NCBI GenBank assembly: GCA_027625915.1
Contig: JANTQA010000060.1
Coordinates: 3,534,001 to 3,598,000, forward strand
Reading direction: 5' to 3'
DNA length: 64,000 bases
Source: Anaeramoeba flamelloides
Lineage: Eukaryota; Metamonada; Anaeramoebidae
Each line of letters opens with the position of its first letter. The stretch's first letter is position 1. Shown here piece by piece: positions 1 to 20,195 of this stretch. Below the pieces are notes generated by a model. The model worked only from the letters and a program-made list of their open reading frames with translations. It did not search any database and was not told where the DNA came from. A program made the translations under genes and the position numbers.

Positions 1-552
1 TATTCATTCAAAAAAATTTCCTAAAGTTGAATTCAAAGAAAATATCTTTTCACCACCAAATAAACTTTTTAGATATATTTTTAAGCTGGAAACCAATTAC
101 CAGCTTGGATCAGTTTTTGAATGTATCATCATCAAAACGAATTATAGTATATAAGTTATAAAATATTAAATATCAAAGGGACTGAATACTGACAAAATTG
201 GGATTATAACGCTTCACAAGATTTTTTTTTCTCAAAAATTTTGTTGATTAAAAACAAAATAAAGATGGATTTTTTGTTGAAATATTTGAAAAAATAATTA
301 AATATTTTGTTTTTGATGGAAATAATCCAATTTTAGTTTGAAAATATTTTTCAAGTTTGTGCATATATAATTTTTGTTTATTAATGAGAAGAAATAATTT
401 ATTATAGATTAGAGTAAATTCAAATTGAAATCGTAAGAAATATCTGAAAAGAGACTCATAAAATCAATATTTCTTTTTAAAAAAAAGTTTTTTTATATCA
501 AAATTAATTAAGAACATTATATAAATCATTCTTCAATGATTTAATAAATAAT
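1..552. other. gene-free AT-rich leader
   Basis: No coding signal was recognised. The only interpretable element is a TATA-like stretch just upstream of the 5S rRNA gene, listed separately. Confidence 0.5.
518..526 (+). promoter_or_regulatory. rrn5S: TATA-like box upstream of 5S rRNA
   Basis: The sequence ttatataaat lies about 27-35 bases before the inferred 5S transcript start. That spacing suits an upstream TATA element at a Pol III gene. In so AT-rich a background such a motif can arise by chance, so the call rests on position only. Confidence 0.3.
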
Positions 553-673
553 GTATTCGGCCATACCCAATTTAATAATCCTGGACACATTCTGAACCCA
601 GAAGATCAACGAATTGAGGGCTAAGCTAGATAGTGTGAAGGGGAACCTCTCGAGAACACTTGGTGCTGAATAC
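553..673 (+). rRNA. rrn5S: 5S ribosomal RNA, divergent
   Basis: This 121-base sequence has the usual length of a eukaryotic 5S rRNA. Its first nine bases (GTATTCGGC) pair with the 3' end (GTGCTGAATAC) to form helix I, including one G-U pair. The loop A signature CGGCCATACC follows directly. The segment CATTCTGAACCCAGAAG matches the conserved loop B/C region. GGCTAAGC and TGAAGGGGAACCTC resemble the internal A and C boxes used by TFIIIA and Pol III. A run of six T follows immediately. It is a component of the large ribosomal subunit. It appears as a single dispersed copy, with no other rRNA or repeat of itself in the window. The GC content is clearly above its surroundings. Confidence 0.9.
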
Positions 674-679
674 TTTTTT
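674..679 (+). terminator. Pol III T-run terminator
   Basis: Six consecutive T start at the base after the closing helix of the 5S rRNA, as expected for Pol III termination. Confidence 0.75.
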
Positions 680-3610
680 ATAAATTAATTGTCAAGATAA
701 GAACAAGACAATTTGTGTTTATAAAAAAAATAATAATAATTATTTCACCACAATTTCTAATTAACATAATAAAAAAATATTTTTAATATTATTTAACAAA
801 AAAAACATAAAATAAAATAATTTTTTTTTTTTTTAGTTATAATCAATTACTAATTATTCAATTTATTTTGAAAATTTCAATCTAAGAATATTAATCTACT
901 AATATTTTATTACCAATAAAATACTTGTAGCGACCAACTTTTGAATAATTTAAATTACATTCTTCTTATTTTCATTTATTAAATTTAAATTAAATCTCTA
1001 ATCAAAATTTTTAATTTTCCAATTGAATGAGAAATCACCGAAACATGTTTATTTTATTTGATTAAAATCTAATGTTGTAGTTTCTTGTAATTAATAAAAT
1101 TATTATATTAATGATAATTTTGGAGTCATCAAACAGTTATTATTAATCATAAAACACCAATATTTTTATTGTTTGTTGAAAATATTAGAACTCCTTTTTG
1201 AAACTATTCTGGGTTATGGGAAAATGTCTAATATAGTGTCTACCTATTCCCCATTTCATGCAAATTTACTCTACCACAATTAAAACTTTCACTTTCTAAT
1301 GATGAATTAACCAACTTGTAAATGTTTAGAAATTAGAAAAATAATAACCACTCAATTCGAGTGAAGATTAAGAAATGAAATACCTCAAACAAACTGATAA
1401 TTTCAAAACAAAAAATTAAAAAGAATTTTACGTAACTTTCATCAAGAATGTTTGGTGAAAAAATTACTCAATTTCTTTAGAAAATTAAAATTGTTGATTA
1501 TAAGATTTTCTAACAATAAATATATTCATTTTAAAAGAAATTACAATTACTTAATTTTCATAATGTTAATTTGGTGTTATAAACATTTTTTTTTTTCAAA
1601 TGGGTCTTTTTATAAACAAAAAAAAAAAAAAAGCAAAAAACAGAAAGTAATATTCAAATTAAAAAATCAGAAAATTTCTAAAATGAGAAAAAATCATTAC
1701 AATCTAAAAATTTAAATTTTATTTTCAAACAATAAATTAATAAAACTCATAGAATATGTTCAATTTCTTCAATAAAACTGGTCCACTTTGACTGAAAAAG
1801 AGTTTATATTTCTATTCAAGATCTTTATTTATTTCGTTTGTACTTTTTTAGTTGTATATCTTCTTCATAAAATAACAACTCTAAATGAAAAGAAGATATT
1901 TTTAGAAAAGAAAAAAAGAGAAAGAATTGTGTTTTTAAAGCTATTTAAATTTCAAAGGTCCGTAAGAATCTAATATTTGATTTAATTTCATCAAATTTTG
2001 TAACTTAAGGGTTTAAGTTAATTTTATAACAAAAAGAAAACAAAAATTTGAGATTATTTTTTAAAAAAACAGTAAAATTTGAAAATTTGATCAAATCCAA
2101 TTTTTTTTGTATTTATCTATTTTTTTATTTATTTTTTACTCTTTTTAGAGATAACTGGAGTATTACATAAACAGATAAAACTTGTAAAATAATTTCATTC
2201 TTTTTTTTTTTTTTTTATTTTGAAGGGAGAAAATTAATTTCCTCTTACAGCCGTTAGGTTTTCCAGGATTTAAAAGAATGGAGTAAAATCATAGATTTTC
2301 CTTAATTCTTTTGAATTCTGGAAAACCTAGGCACTTTCCCTAATTTCTAAATTTTTGTTTAGAAATTTTAAAAGAATCATAAAAATAATTTAATTCTTAT
2401 AATATGTCTTTCGCTACAATTTCGGTATTTTTTATTTTTTCTAATTTCCCGTAATTGGTCCCAAAAATAATATTCTCTCTTATATTATTATTAAAAATTG
2501 AATGGGAATTGTTGATCAATAAACTAATAAAGAAAAAAATTCAAAGAGAAAAAACTGAAACATTTTTTGTTATTTTGGAAACATAATTAAAAATCTATTA
2601 ATTTGGAATTGAATGAAGAGTTACTTATTGAAAGGTGAATTTAAAATGGTTAAAAAAGTTTAGATACTCGGTTTTTTGATCATAAGAGATTGATACAAAA
2701 TATATTTGTAATAAAAAACTAGATGTCTTGAAATACTACAATTGTTCGAAAAATTTGAAGGTATTTTATTTTTTTGGAATAATTTTTTGGAAAACAACCT
2801 TCTCAATTTCGAATTCTAAAGTATAAAATGGAATTCAGGGAAGAGTAAGACTGGAAAGTTGTGTTTAATTGCTTTTTTTGAAGTGAAATTTTTTATTCAA
2901 AAATTAAATCCATAATAGACATCGGGGATTTGGTACTCATTTTCATTCATGAGATTTACTTTTTGAGATTATTTATTACAAAATGGATTTCAAAAATTAC
3001 AAATACACATCAGGAATAAAACTGTTTGTAGCTTGAATGTTTGGTAGTAATTATATTTTGTCTTTTTTTAGTTGAAGAAAAGATCAAAAAAGAGCAATTT
3101 ATTTTCTCAACACATGGAAAGAATAGTTTAATTTCAATTTTGGTTTAAAAATTGTTTTGTTTTGGTGGAGTGTTTTCCACTCGGTACAAAAAAACAGGAG
3201 TTGTATTTTTTCAAGAAAAAAATTTTAAATAAAATTTCAATTTTTAAAAAGAATAAAATTGTTTTCGTTATTTATTCAAATTTTGGAAGAAAAACTAGCA
3301 AACTCAAACCCTTATTGACATATCTTGAAATGATTTTGATTTTAGTAACTACAAAATAAGAAAAGGTTGAAAATTTTTTTATTTTTTTTTGATTTTAAGT
3401 AAAAGATTATGGGGGTTTGTCGAACTCAAATAGTGAATTGGGGTTGGTTTTAACAATATTCTAATCGAATTTAGCTGTCTATATTCATTAAAAATTCTTT
3501 AAAAAAAAAATTGTCCCCGTATACTAAGACATATAATTTTTTTTTTTATATAACTATTATTTGGAATGAATTTTATTCAAAAATAGCACTTTTTGTTTTC
3601 TAAAAATGTC
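680..3610. other. gene-free region with one palindromic cassette
   Basis: No convincing gene was found. Short open frames here are lysine- and phenylalanine-rich products of A/T composition. The segment near 1770-1810 resembles repeat family F (see 13846 and 62325). A palindromic cassette lies at 2253-2345. Confidence 0.5.
2253..2345. repeat. palindromic cassette, FC family
   Basis: TAGGTTTTCCAGGATTTAAA is answered by its inverted copy ending in CTGGAAAACCTA, giving a hairpin of about 75 bp. The same hairpin recurs with small changes near 6888-6966, 38335-38400, 38700-38765 and 45245-45310. Confidence 0.7.
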
Positions 3611-11352
<7,742 letters not shown>

Positions 11353-12254
11353 TTAAACAATAAACACCATTCAATAGTAATTTACCTTGATAGTTCTTGT
11401 TATTTACAACATTATTTTGAACATTTTTCATTTATTTTTACAATTTCTTTCAGAATATCAAAAAATAATGATAAAGCAAGCTTTTTGAATTATTTGTTAA
11501 ACCAATTTGAGTTCTTTTAAATTCAAAACAATGAGAATAATATCTTTTTTTTGCTATTTTTTGAAACAAAAAGGGAAAAATTTTAACTGGTTTTTCCTCC
11601 ATATTTGTTAACAAATGACATATTCAAGAAGTTTGAAATTTTTGACCCTTTTTAACAAAGAAAAATGAAAATTTTCTCCCTTTTATATTATTATAACAAT
11701 GTTGTACAAATCTTCGAATATTATTTATCATTCAAATCAACAAACTCAATTTAAATCGTACTTTTTTATTGAAATTTGATTCCATCTTTTGGAATAATCT
11801 CTCAAAATAATCAATTTTTTCCAAAATTTTTTAGAAGATCGATCAATCAAAGAAAAATCCATATCGAAAAGATAGTATTTTAAAAACTTATAATTTGTAT
11901 TGTTTCTTTCCTTTATCTTGAATCATTCTTTTAATCTTTTATTAATGGTCTTACTTTTAGTTCTCAGGAAGGATACTTATAAAAATCAAATTAATTATTT
12001 TTTAACTGATTGAACTTGTATCCAAAACAGAAAATCTTGAGGACTATTCAAATTTTATGCTCAGTGAGGGTTGAAATAAAATACTATAAACAGAAAAAAA
12101 GCTTTAAGAGACAATAGTTTGAGGAAAAGTCAAAATATTGCAATTTTTGGATTTTTTAGATTTTGCTTGTTAATCATTTTTTAATCCAAAAACTTTGTGA
12201 ATTTCCCGAACAAAACAAGGTAAAACTAAAAAGCTAGTTTTTTTTGATATTAAG

Positions 12255-12341
12255 AAAATGCCACTCCACTTTCTTTTCAAGTATATTTATACTCTCTTAC
12301 TATACTCTAACATACTTGAAAAGAAAGTGGAGTGACATTTT
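12255..12341. repeat. 30-bp near-perfect hairpin
   Basis: AAAATGCCACTCCACTTTCT at 12255 is answered by its inverse ending at 12341. There is one mismatch in about 30 bp and a loop of about 27 bases. The size and shape resemble a small-RNA precursor or a miniature foldback element. Confidence 0.7.
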
Positions 12342-13845
12342 CCTAATGAAATTTTTTTCTTCAAAATTTGTAAGAATAATTTGGATTTGAAGAAGGAAAA
12401 TTGTTTTATGCCCAACTCAAAATTTTTCAAGTTAGCAAGATCCCTTAGATCAAGTATCTTTTAAGTCTATAAATATGTTACTAGGTGGTTAGATAGTATT
12501 CATTAACCATAAAATTCGAATAATCCTTAATCTTTCTCGACAAATAATACTTTTTGAAAATTTATTTAAAAATCCACTTTCTTGTTTAATGTTGTTATCA
12601 ACCTATCCACTTTTTTATTTAATCGTTTTAAATGGAGTCAATATTTTGATCATTATTTAAATTTATTTCATAGGGCTCAAATTTTACAAAATGGATTATT
12701 TTCAACACACTACTTGGGAAACATAAAATCTTTTTGATCTATTTTTTAGTATTCAAAGTGATTTTGAATTTACAACACTCTTTTTAATTTTATTTTTATC
12801 TTGTGCCTTATTCCCAGAAATTTGATATTTTACATTTACCCAGATGAGCAATTATTTTTGATTTAGATCAGAGTAGAAACAGAATAAAGTACAAATTTTA
12901 TTTAAAAAAGATTTTTGTAATTTTTTCAAAAATCTGGGAACTTGAACGAATGATTAAATTTCTGGATAACCACTTAAATTCAAACACCTCTGATTTTTTT
13001 AATAAAATTGATAATATTTTGGAATTCTAGACTCTTGGTACTTAATTTCCAAAAAAAAAAACAAATTGGATGTAAAAAATATTTTGAAACAAAAATTGCT
13101 GTTCTACATTTATTAAGAATTTTACAAAAATAAACATTAAAACATCTCTTTAGAAGATATTAAAATAACTAATAGATATTTAAAAAATTCTTGATTTGTG
13201 TACAAAAATTTCAGATTTAAAGGAAAAAAAAAATAAATGGAGATGGAATCCTTGAAACTTTTTATAACTTTATTTTTTTACAATATTTTAAGAGAAAATT
13301 TCTGATTGTTTTGTTTTATATGTATTATAAACAGATATATTACTGGGTATTTTAATAAATCACAATCATTAACTTTTCTTATCCAAATACATATAAATCA
13401 TCGTAATATTATGATTAATGGGTATTCAAACCCTGTAAAAATCAAATATGATAGAATCTATGAAATTAAACTCTATTTCAGTAAAAGGGGCTCAACTTTT
13501 TTTTCAAATATCAAATATTTTATATAACTGACATTTGAAGAACAAATAAGAAATAAATAGAATAATATACATCCAAAGAATTGTTGATATATGTCTGAAA
13601 GAAAACTAATTAATCAATAAATTTTCTTAAAAATTTCAAAACTCAAATTCTTAGGGCACCATTGAGAATAATAACAATGTTCATTTTGAACTTCTACTGG
13701 TATTTGAATAATAAATAGGAAACATTTTTCACCCCATTTTTCATGCTTTTCTTTTAGAAATCAAGTCCCCAAACGTAGTGTGTGTTGGTAATTGTGGTCT
13801 CTATTTGAAAAAGGGAATGAAAATGAAGTGAAAATTTTTCACTTT

Positions 13846-14172
13846 ATTCAACAAATATCAAGATCTAAGATCGAATTGAATATCAATAGAAATCAATATG
13901 ATTTCTCAACAATCATTTCCACAGTTTCAATAACCTTAGAATAACACATTTTTACCAAGTGACTATTGATCTTGCAATAAAAAAAAATTTTGTTACTGAA
14001 AAAAGTTTAAAAAAAAAAAATCGAAAAAAAAAACAAAAATATGTAGAAAAACGATTTCGATTTTGAAAATTTCCAAAAATAAATTTTTTCTTCTAATATC
14101 TATGCAAACCCTTTAAACACATGTATTTCGCTGATTACAACTGGGCCCCTTTGACTGAAAAATCGTTTAATA
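13846..14172. repeat. dispersed repeat F copy 1
   Basis: This segment, which includes AGAAATCAATATGATTTCTC and ATCTTGCAATAAAAAAAA, is repeated at 61366-61545. Its end (CCCTTTGACTGAAAAATCG) is repeated near 62395 and near 1790. It has no coding capacity. Confidence 0.6.
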
Positions 14173-15927
14173 TGAATATTGGAGATAAAGATATCTAATA
14201 AAAAAACTCAATATTAAAAAGAATTACAAGTAATTTTTTCTCAAGAAATTTGGATATAAAAAATATACACTATTTTTTTTTATTGTAAGAAAGGAGTAAT
14301 CAAAGAAAATTTACTAAATAATAAAAGAGAAGAAGAAAAATAATTAAAATATTAAAGTTAAAAAATATTTTATCATTTACATGCCCAAATTAAAAATTCT
14401 CCACATCCTGAAACAGGAGGAGTAAATACCCAATAAAAAGATTATCATCAATAAATAAGATTCCACAAACTCTGATTATTAAATTGGTATTCCACGACTC
14501 CGAAGAGTGGGACCCTATCTACCGGAATTTGTATATTTTTTAACTATTTTAGGAATCTTGTATTTATTATTTTTTTTTTTTTTTCAGTTTTCTCTTTATT
14601 ACCTAAAGTTTTCTAACCATAAGAGCTAAAAATATACTTTTTGAGTTTAATGTTGAAAAAAATTTTTAAATACTTTGAAAAAACTAAAATGTATCATTTC
14701 AACAAAAAAAACATAATAAGGGAACAAAAAATAAACTCTTTTTAAGTTTGTATTTCAAGTCAACTCTATTATGGTCTCGAAATATTTGACTTGAAACAGA
14801 GTGATTATGAAAGAATTGATAGATTTATCAATAATAACTGACAATTTTTTTGTAAATTAATATTTATTTGTTAATTAATTTACAAACCTGTAGCAAAAAA
14901 GATCTTTTGTCGATTAAAAAGATAGATGTGGATATATAAATTGATAGTAAAAATAAGACAATTAAATTTAATGAAAATGTAAAACAATGAAACTTTCTAA
15001 ATACCCTTAAAAATGAGAATAATTATTGGTATAATTAGGAATTCAAATTATTAGAATTTCAAATTAATTATTTTTACTAATATTATCATTTGAAAATCCT
15101 AATAAACCAAATTCCAAAAATTTTGATAAATCCAAAAAAAAATAGGTGAAAAATAATCTAAATTTATCATATTTTTTCAAAAATAATATTAAAAAATATT
15201 TAAGTTCACTAGATAATAATTTTTTTACAATGAATTATTTTTATTCAAAGAAAATAAGACTAAAAAATTGAAAATAAGTATGTCAAAAATACGGAAAAGG
15301 ATAATAATAAAATTTGTATTATAAAGTTTGTTTAAATTTCACAAATAATTTTTGATCTATCAAATGGATGAGATAAAAATTACTAATTTTCTTTGATTTT
15401 TTCTATTTAAAAAATGAACACTAAGCCTCGAGAAACGAATAAAAAAATAAATTTTATATTCAAACAAAAACTGAGCATGTAGCTTGGAAAACAAAGAAAA
15501 GAAAACAAAACAGTAAAGATAAAAAAAGAAAAAGTCTTTTGTAAAAGCAAAATTCTTTTAAAATTGATTGGAAATTTTAGTTTTTTTATTCTTTCAACTA
15601 TTTAAAATGTATCCAAATTGTTAGAATCGGGTTTAGATACTCTAATATAATATATCCAAATGAAAATAATAAAAAAAACGTGATTTAGATGAATAAATGT
15701 AAATCATTGAAATCATTGAAGATTTCAATCTGTTTTTTTTTTTTTTTTGTAGAAAGATCTTGTCTATAAAGGGAATTTATAAATCCGTTTTTGGAAATTT
15801 AATTATAAAAAAAATTAATAATATCTCTTATATAAGTAAGAAAAGTAATTTATGATTTATAGAATCATTAGTAAATGATAAAAAGGTTAGAATTTCTCAG
15901 AAAAAAAAAAAAAAAAAAAAAGGGTTA

Positions 15928-16125
15928 CAGTCAGTTTCACTTTTAAGGCACAAACTTCCAACGAAATTTAAGGCACAAAAAAATCTCAAATTAAGGCACA
16001 AAATTTGGAATTTTTTTTTTTACAATTTATTTTTACTAGAATTTGAATTTTGTGCTTTAATTTGAGATTTTTTTTTGTGCCTTAAATTTCGTTGAATGTT
16101 TGTGCCTTAAAAGTGAAACTGACTG
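15928..16125. mobile_element. MITE-A copy 1
   Basis: Hairpin MITE of 198 bp with TA at both outer edges. The ends are CAGTCAGTTTCAC and its inverse. Each arm holds three spaced TAAGGCACAAA iterons. TA duplication with CAGT ends fits the Tc1/mariner group. Confidence 0.9.
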
Positions 16126-16559
16126 TATCGCAATTCGGCAAGTATCGTAGTGTGTTGTAAGTCACATACACACATATATAATAACTTTCCAATAATTCAA
16201 AAGAATTTTATAAATTCTTTAATTTTGTTACATTCTTTTAAATTCTTGTAACATTTAAAAGCGTCTTTTTTCTTTATAAAATCTCTCCATTTTTTTTTCT
16301 AAAGTAATTTTTAAAAAAAAAAACATGATTATTTGGCCGTTTTGTGTTTATTACTTAAAGCTATTGATTTATCAATAATTAATTAATATCTTGTAAAAAA
16401 AGATTAATATGGTTTTTTAGATTTTATAAGAATTTTGTAAATTTTCTTATATTAATAGTTATTCCTCTAAAAACAAATGACTGGATAAAAGTTATTTTCT
16501 TCTCTGTTGAAAAAAGTAATAAAAAAGAAAAACCCTAAAAACATTAAATAATTAAAATA

Positions 16560-16757
16560 CAGTCAGTTTCACTTTTAAGGCACAAACATTCAACGAAATT
16601 TAAGGCACAAAAAAAATCTCAAATTAAAGCACAAAATTCAGCTTCTAGTAAAATAAATTGTAAAAATTAAAATTCCAAATTTTGTGCCTTAATTTGAGAT
16701 TTTTTTTGTACCTTAAATTTCGTTGAAAGTTTGTGCCTTAAAAGTGAAACTGACTGT
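16560..16757. mobile_element. MITE-A copy 2
   Basis: 198 bp, TA-flanked, with the same ends and iterons as copy 1. Confidence 0.9.
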
Positions 16758-17170
16758 AATAAATAATGTTAATATTTTGATTTTTATTGTTTTTTAATGA
16801 TAATTTTGAAAATAAAGTTTTGAATTTTAATTTTATTAATTATTTTTCAAATTTTATTTCTTTTAGACTAAATAATCAATATTCCTTTTGATATGAATTA
16901 AATTTATAGATTAAAACGTAAATATTGAATTTTGGGTTCAGGTTTGCTTTTGTATCATACCATTTAATAAATTTCAAAAGTAAATCATTTAAAAAACATT
17001 GTTTACAAACTGAAATTGTTTCATTTTGTAATTTTAGAAATTCTTTTGTCTTTTTATTGATATGTGCAACTTTATTCATATTTTTAACTTTTGCTTTCTT
17101 ATTTTTATCTTTTCTTTTTTCATCATCATTATCATCACTGTTATTAATATTTTTGTTATCTTGATCTTTA

Positions 17171-17367
17171 CAGTCAGTTTCACTTTTAAGGCACAAACTT
17201 TCAACGAAATTTAAGGCACAAAAAAAATCTCAAATTAAGGCACAAAATTCAGATTCTAGTAAAATAAATTGTAAAAAATAATAATTAAAAATTTTGTGCC
17301 TTAATTTGAGAGTTTTATGTGCCTTAAATTTGGTTGAAAGTTTGTGCCTTAAAAGTGAAACTGACTG
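17171..17367. mobile_element. MITE-A copy 3
   Basis: 197 bp, TA-flanked. It interrupts the minus-strand reading frame that ends at 16876. Setting it aside with one TA keeps that frame. Confidence 0.9.
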
Positions 17368-17579
17368 TATTATTAAAATTTATATCATTTTTGTGAATAT
17401 CTGAAATTGGATCATTAAAAATTTTGTTTGTTAATAAATCAATTTTCGTCAATTTGTTCTAACTTAAAGATGCAAACCAGTTTAGAAATAATATAAATTG
17501 AAAATTCTTCTCTTTATTGAACAATGAATAATTTTGAATTGGGAAATTCTGATTTCTATTGAATTGGAATTTTTTTTTA

Positions 17580-17745
17580 GATTTGAGATCATTTGGATAG
17601 TGATATAATCTGAAGACATTTGTAGACTTTCGACATTAGTCTACAAATATATGTAAATAAATTAAAAAAATAAAGTCTACAAAATTGTCGGCATATTTCA
17701 GTCGACAAAGTATGAAAATGATTTTTTTTTTGTTCCAAAGTTCGA
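17580..17745 (+). repeat. left terminal inverted repeat of the MULE
   Basis: The inner part is best conserved: GACATTAGTCTACAAATATA, TAAAGTCTAC, TTGTCGGCATA and CAGTCGACAAAGTAT all recur inverted at 20716-20870. The outermost 40 bp are more diverged. Confidence 0.8.
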
Positions 17746-17850
17746 TTCTTTCATGAATTATTTTTTTGTCTGAAGTATAATTAATTTAAGGTTTTTTAGT
17801 TTTATTTCAATAGTAAAAAGTTTATAAAATTTATATTTTTTTTTGTAATA

Positions 17851-18049
17851 CAGTCAGTTTCACTTTTAAGGCACAAACTTTCAACGAAATTTAAGGCACA
17901 AAAAAATCTCAAATTAAGGCACAAAATTTAATATTTTTTTTTTTTTACAATTTATTTTACGAGAATTTGAATTTTGTGCTTTAATTTGAGATTTTTTTTT
18001 GTGTCTTAAATTTCGTTGAAAGTTTGTGCCTTAAAAGTGAAACTGACTG
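17851..18049. mobile_element. MITE-A copy 4
   Basis: 199 bp, TA-flanked, inserted in the MULE between its left end and the transposase start. Confidence 0.9.
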
Positions 18050-18164
18050 TAAGTATTTAAATTTTAAATAATTCTAATCTAGTTATCATTAATATAATTC
18101 TCAAAATTAACTAGTTTAGTAAAAAAATTTTTTAATTATTTTTTTTACTTTAACTTCTTCAAAA

Positions 18165-19529
18165 ATGACATCTCCTGCAGAAAATTTTAACAAAAAAATT
18201 ACTCAATCAAAAACGGAAAAACAAAATAAAAGAAAGAAATTGATAGAGAAATATAAAAAGAACCCAAAAGAGTTTCCCAAAAAACTATTATTTAGAGGAT
18301 TTAATTATTATTTATCCAAAATTCACCCAACATCTGGAAATTATTATTATAGGTGTATAAACAGAAAAGAGCAATGTAAGGCAAGATTTACATTCTACAC
18401 AAAAACATTTAAAATCACTATTACTCAAAAAGCACATATAAATTTAGGAAAAAATTGTAAACCCTTGGAAAATATCAAAAAAACCACCTTTGCTCCTGAT
18501 TTTGATAATATTATATCTGAAATGGTTAATGAGAAAAAAACAACAAAAGAAATTTTTACAAATTTAATAAAGCACTCTGAAAAAAACAATACGACTCTTG
18601 CTCCTTTTTTGACACAAAATCAAATTAAAAATAAAATCAAATATCAAATCCAATCTGAAAGACCAACAAACACCTTAGAAAAAATAACTTTTGGTAAAGA
18701 ATTAACTCATGAAGGATTTGAATTTTTACAAATTTATCAAGAAGTTCTATTTAAAATGATTTCTTGGAGTTCTTTTGAATTGATCAATGTAATGAGATCA
18801 TCTACCCATTTATTCGTAGATGGAACTTTCCTCTCTGCTCCAAATACTTTTTCTCAATTAATAATTTTATCAGTTTATGACATTCAAACAAATTGTTTTG
18901 TTGTTACAAACTATAGTTTAATTGACTCAAAATTTGAAAATAATTATGATAATCTTTTCTTTCAACTCTTTCAAAAAATTCCAAATTTTTGCCCGCAATT
19001 TATTACTTGTGATTTCGAAAAAGCAAAAACAAATAGTTTACAGAAAAAAGTCCCGAAATCAAAAATTATACATTGTTATTTTCATTTTACTCAATGCCTT
19101 GTTAGAAGAATTCGAACAACTGGAAATAAAAATAATAAAGAATTAATTCAAATTTTTGAGAAATTAAAAAAATTTGTTCATTTGAATCCACAATTAATAT
19201 TTAAGAAATGGAAAAAAATATATTTGAATAATGATGATTCAAAAATTGAAAATTTTCTAAATTATTTTTATAAATTTTTTTTCAAACAACATCCTCCTGT
19301 TACTTGGAATGTTTCTTCTTTTTGTAAGAATATTATGAAAACAAATGCATTTTTGGAAGGAAATAATGCTTTATTAAATAAAATATTTAATCACAAAAAA
19401 CCAACTTTGGAAAATTTTATTATACAAATTAGAAAACTCGAAAATGAATCCATGTTAATACTTAGAGATCAAAGAAAGAGAAAATCGAATCAAAATCAAA
19501 AATTTAACTACAGTCAGTTTCACTTTTAA
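18165..19529 (+). CDS. MULE transposase, C-terminus cut off by a MITE
   Basis: This is a transposase of the Mutator-like (MULE) group that would act on the terminal repeats at 17580 and 20889. It has 454 residues. An N-terminal FLYWCH-like zinc-binding domain lies at about residues 43-100 (RGFNYYL, YYYRC, QCKARFTF, then AHIN-C). The MULE core carries a complete acidic triad: Asp219 in FVDGTF, Asp283 in TCDFEKA and Glu398 in FLEGNNALLN. The spacing is usual for the group. The last seven residues and the stop codon come from MITE-A copy 5. The lost C-terminus continues beyond it (see 20059-20145). The start ATG at 18165 follows the MITE-A copy 4 insertion by 115 bases, so the native promoter is probably separated from the gene. 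The catalytic core looks whole, but activity is doubtful. Confidence 0.85.
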   Translation: MTSPAENFNKKITQSKTEKQNKRKKLIEKYKKNPKEFPKKLLFRGFNYYLSKIHPTSGNYYYRCINRKEQCKARFTFYTKTFKITITQKAHINLGKNCKPLENIKKTTFAPDFDNIISEMVNEKKTTKEIFTNLIKHSEKNNTTLAPFLTQNQIKNKIKYQIQSERPTNTLEKITFGKELTHEGFEFLQIYQEVLFKMISWSSFELINVMRSSTHLFVDGTFLSAPNTFSQLIILSVYDIQTNCFVVTNYSLIDSKFENNYDNLFFQLFQKIPNFCPQFITCDFEKAKTNSLQKKVPKSKIIHCYFHFTQCLVRRIRTTGNKNNKELIQIFEKLKKFVHLNPQLIFKKWKKIYLNNDDSKIENFLNYFYKFFFKQHPPVTWNVSSFCKNIMKTNAFLEGNNALLNKIFNHKKPTLENFIIQIRKLENESMLILRDQRKRKSNQNQKFNYSQFHF

Positions 19530-19708
19530 GGCACAAACTTTCAACGATTTTTAAGGCACAAAAAAATCTCAAATTAGGGCACAAAATTCGGAATTTTTTT
19601 TTTGTACAATTTATTTTTACTAGAATTTGAATTTTGTGCCTTAATTTGAGATTTTTTTTGAGCCTTAAATTCCGTTGAAAGTTTGTGCCTTAAAAGTGAA
19701 ACTGACTG
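19511..19708. mobile_element. MITE-A copy 5
   Basis: 198 bp, TA-flanked. It is inserted in the transposase coding region and supplies its present stop codon. Confidence 0.9.
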
Positions 19709-19844
19709 TATAATAAAAATTTTAAATTTAAAATTAAAGAGGATAAATTAAAATGTAAAAAATTTCAGAAAAAAATTGAAAAGTTTTCAATAACCAAACA
19801 GAAGAAAAAACACCAATATCTATTAGTAGTAAAGGTTATAATTA

Positions 19845-20041
19845 CAGTCAGTTCCACTTTTAAGGCACAAACTTTCAACGGAATTTAAGGCTCAAAAAAA
19901 ATCTCAAATTAAAGCACAAAATTCAGATTCTAGTATAATAAATTGCAAAATAAAAAAATTCCAAATTTTGTGCCTTAATTTGAGATTTTTTTGTGCCTTA
20001 AATTTCGTTGAAAGTTTGTGCCTTAAAAGTGGAACTGACTG
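19845..20041. mobile_element. MITE-A copy 6
   Basis: 197 bp, TA-flanked. It belongs to the subfamily with ends CAGTCAGTTCCAC (CC instead of TC). It separates the middle of the transposase C-terminus from the zinc-knuckle fragment. Confidence 0.9.
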
Positions 20042-20058
20042 TATAATTTACAAAATAA

Positions 20059-20145
20059 ATGGAAACAAAGTCAAAAAAACAACAAATAAAATGTTCAAAT
20101 TGTGGTAAATATGGACACAATAAAAGAACATATTCAAAAAAATAA
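20059..20145 (+). pseudogene. severed zinc-knuckle end of the MULE transposase
   Basis: The 28-codon frame contains CSNCGKYGHNKRTY, a CCHC zinc knuckle whose last Cys is Tyr. Many MULE transposases end in such a knuckle (CxxC, GH, NKRTC). It lies between MITE-A copies 6 and 7, inside the MULE, on the transposase strand. The stretch 19709-19844 between copies 5 and 6 also reads open in the transposase frame at first. At least one frame change is needed to reach the knuckle, so the gene is degraded even without the MITEs. Confidence 0.7.
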
Positions 20146-20195
20146 TCGAATTTTATATTTTTATCCCATTTTTACAATTTTTTGTTTAACAAATA

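Noticed and set aside
1452-3359. Small Lys/Phe-rich proteins (1452, 1788, 3162)
   Set aside because: Their composition is what A/T homopolymers give. There is no motif, no exon context and no codon bias.
15928-18049. A CRISPR-like array, because four similar repeats lie about 630 bases apart
   Set aside because: The units are 198-bp palindromes with TA duplications and unrelated spacers of several hundred bases in a eukaryotic genome.
17851-19708. MITE-A copies 4 and 5 as the terminal repeats of the MULE
   Set aside because: They have TA borders and identical relatives far away. The true MULE ends are the longer inverted repeats at 17580 and 20889 with a 10-bp duplication, as expected for that group.
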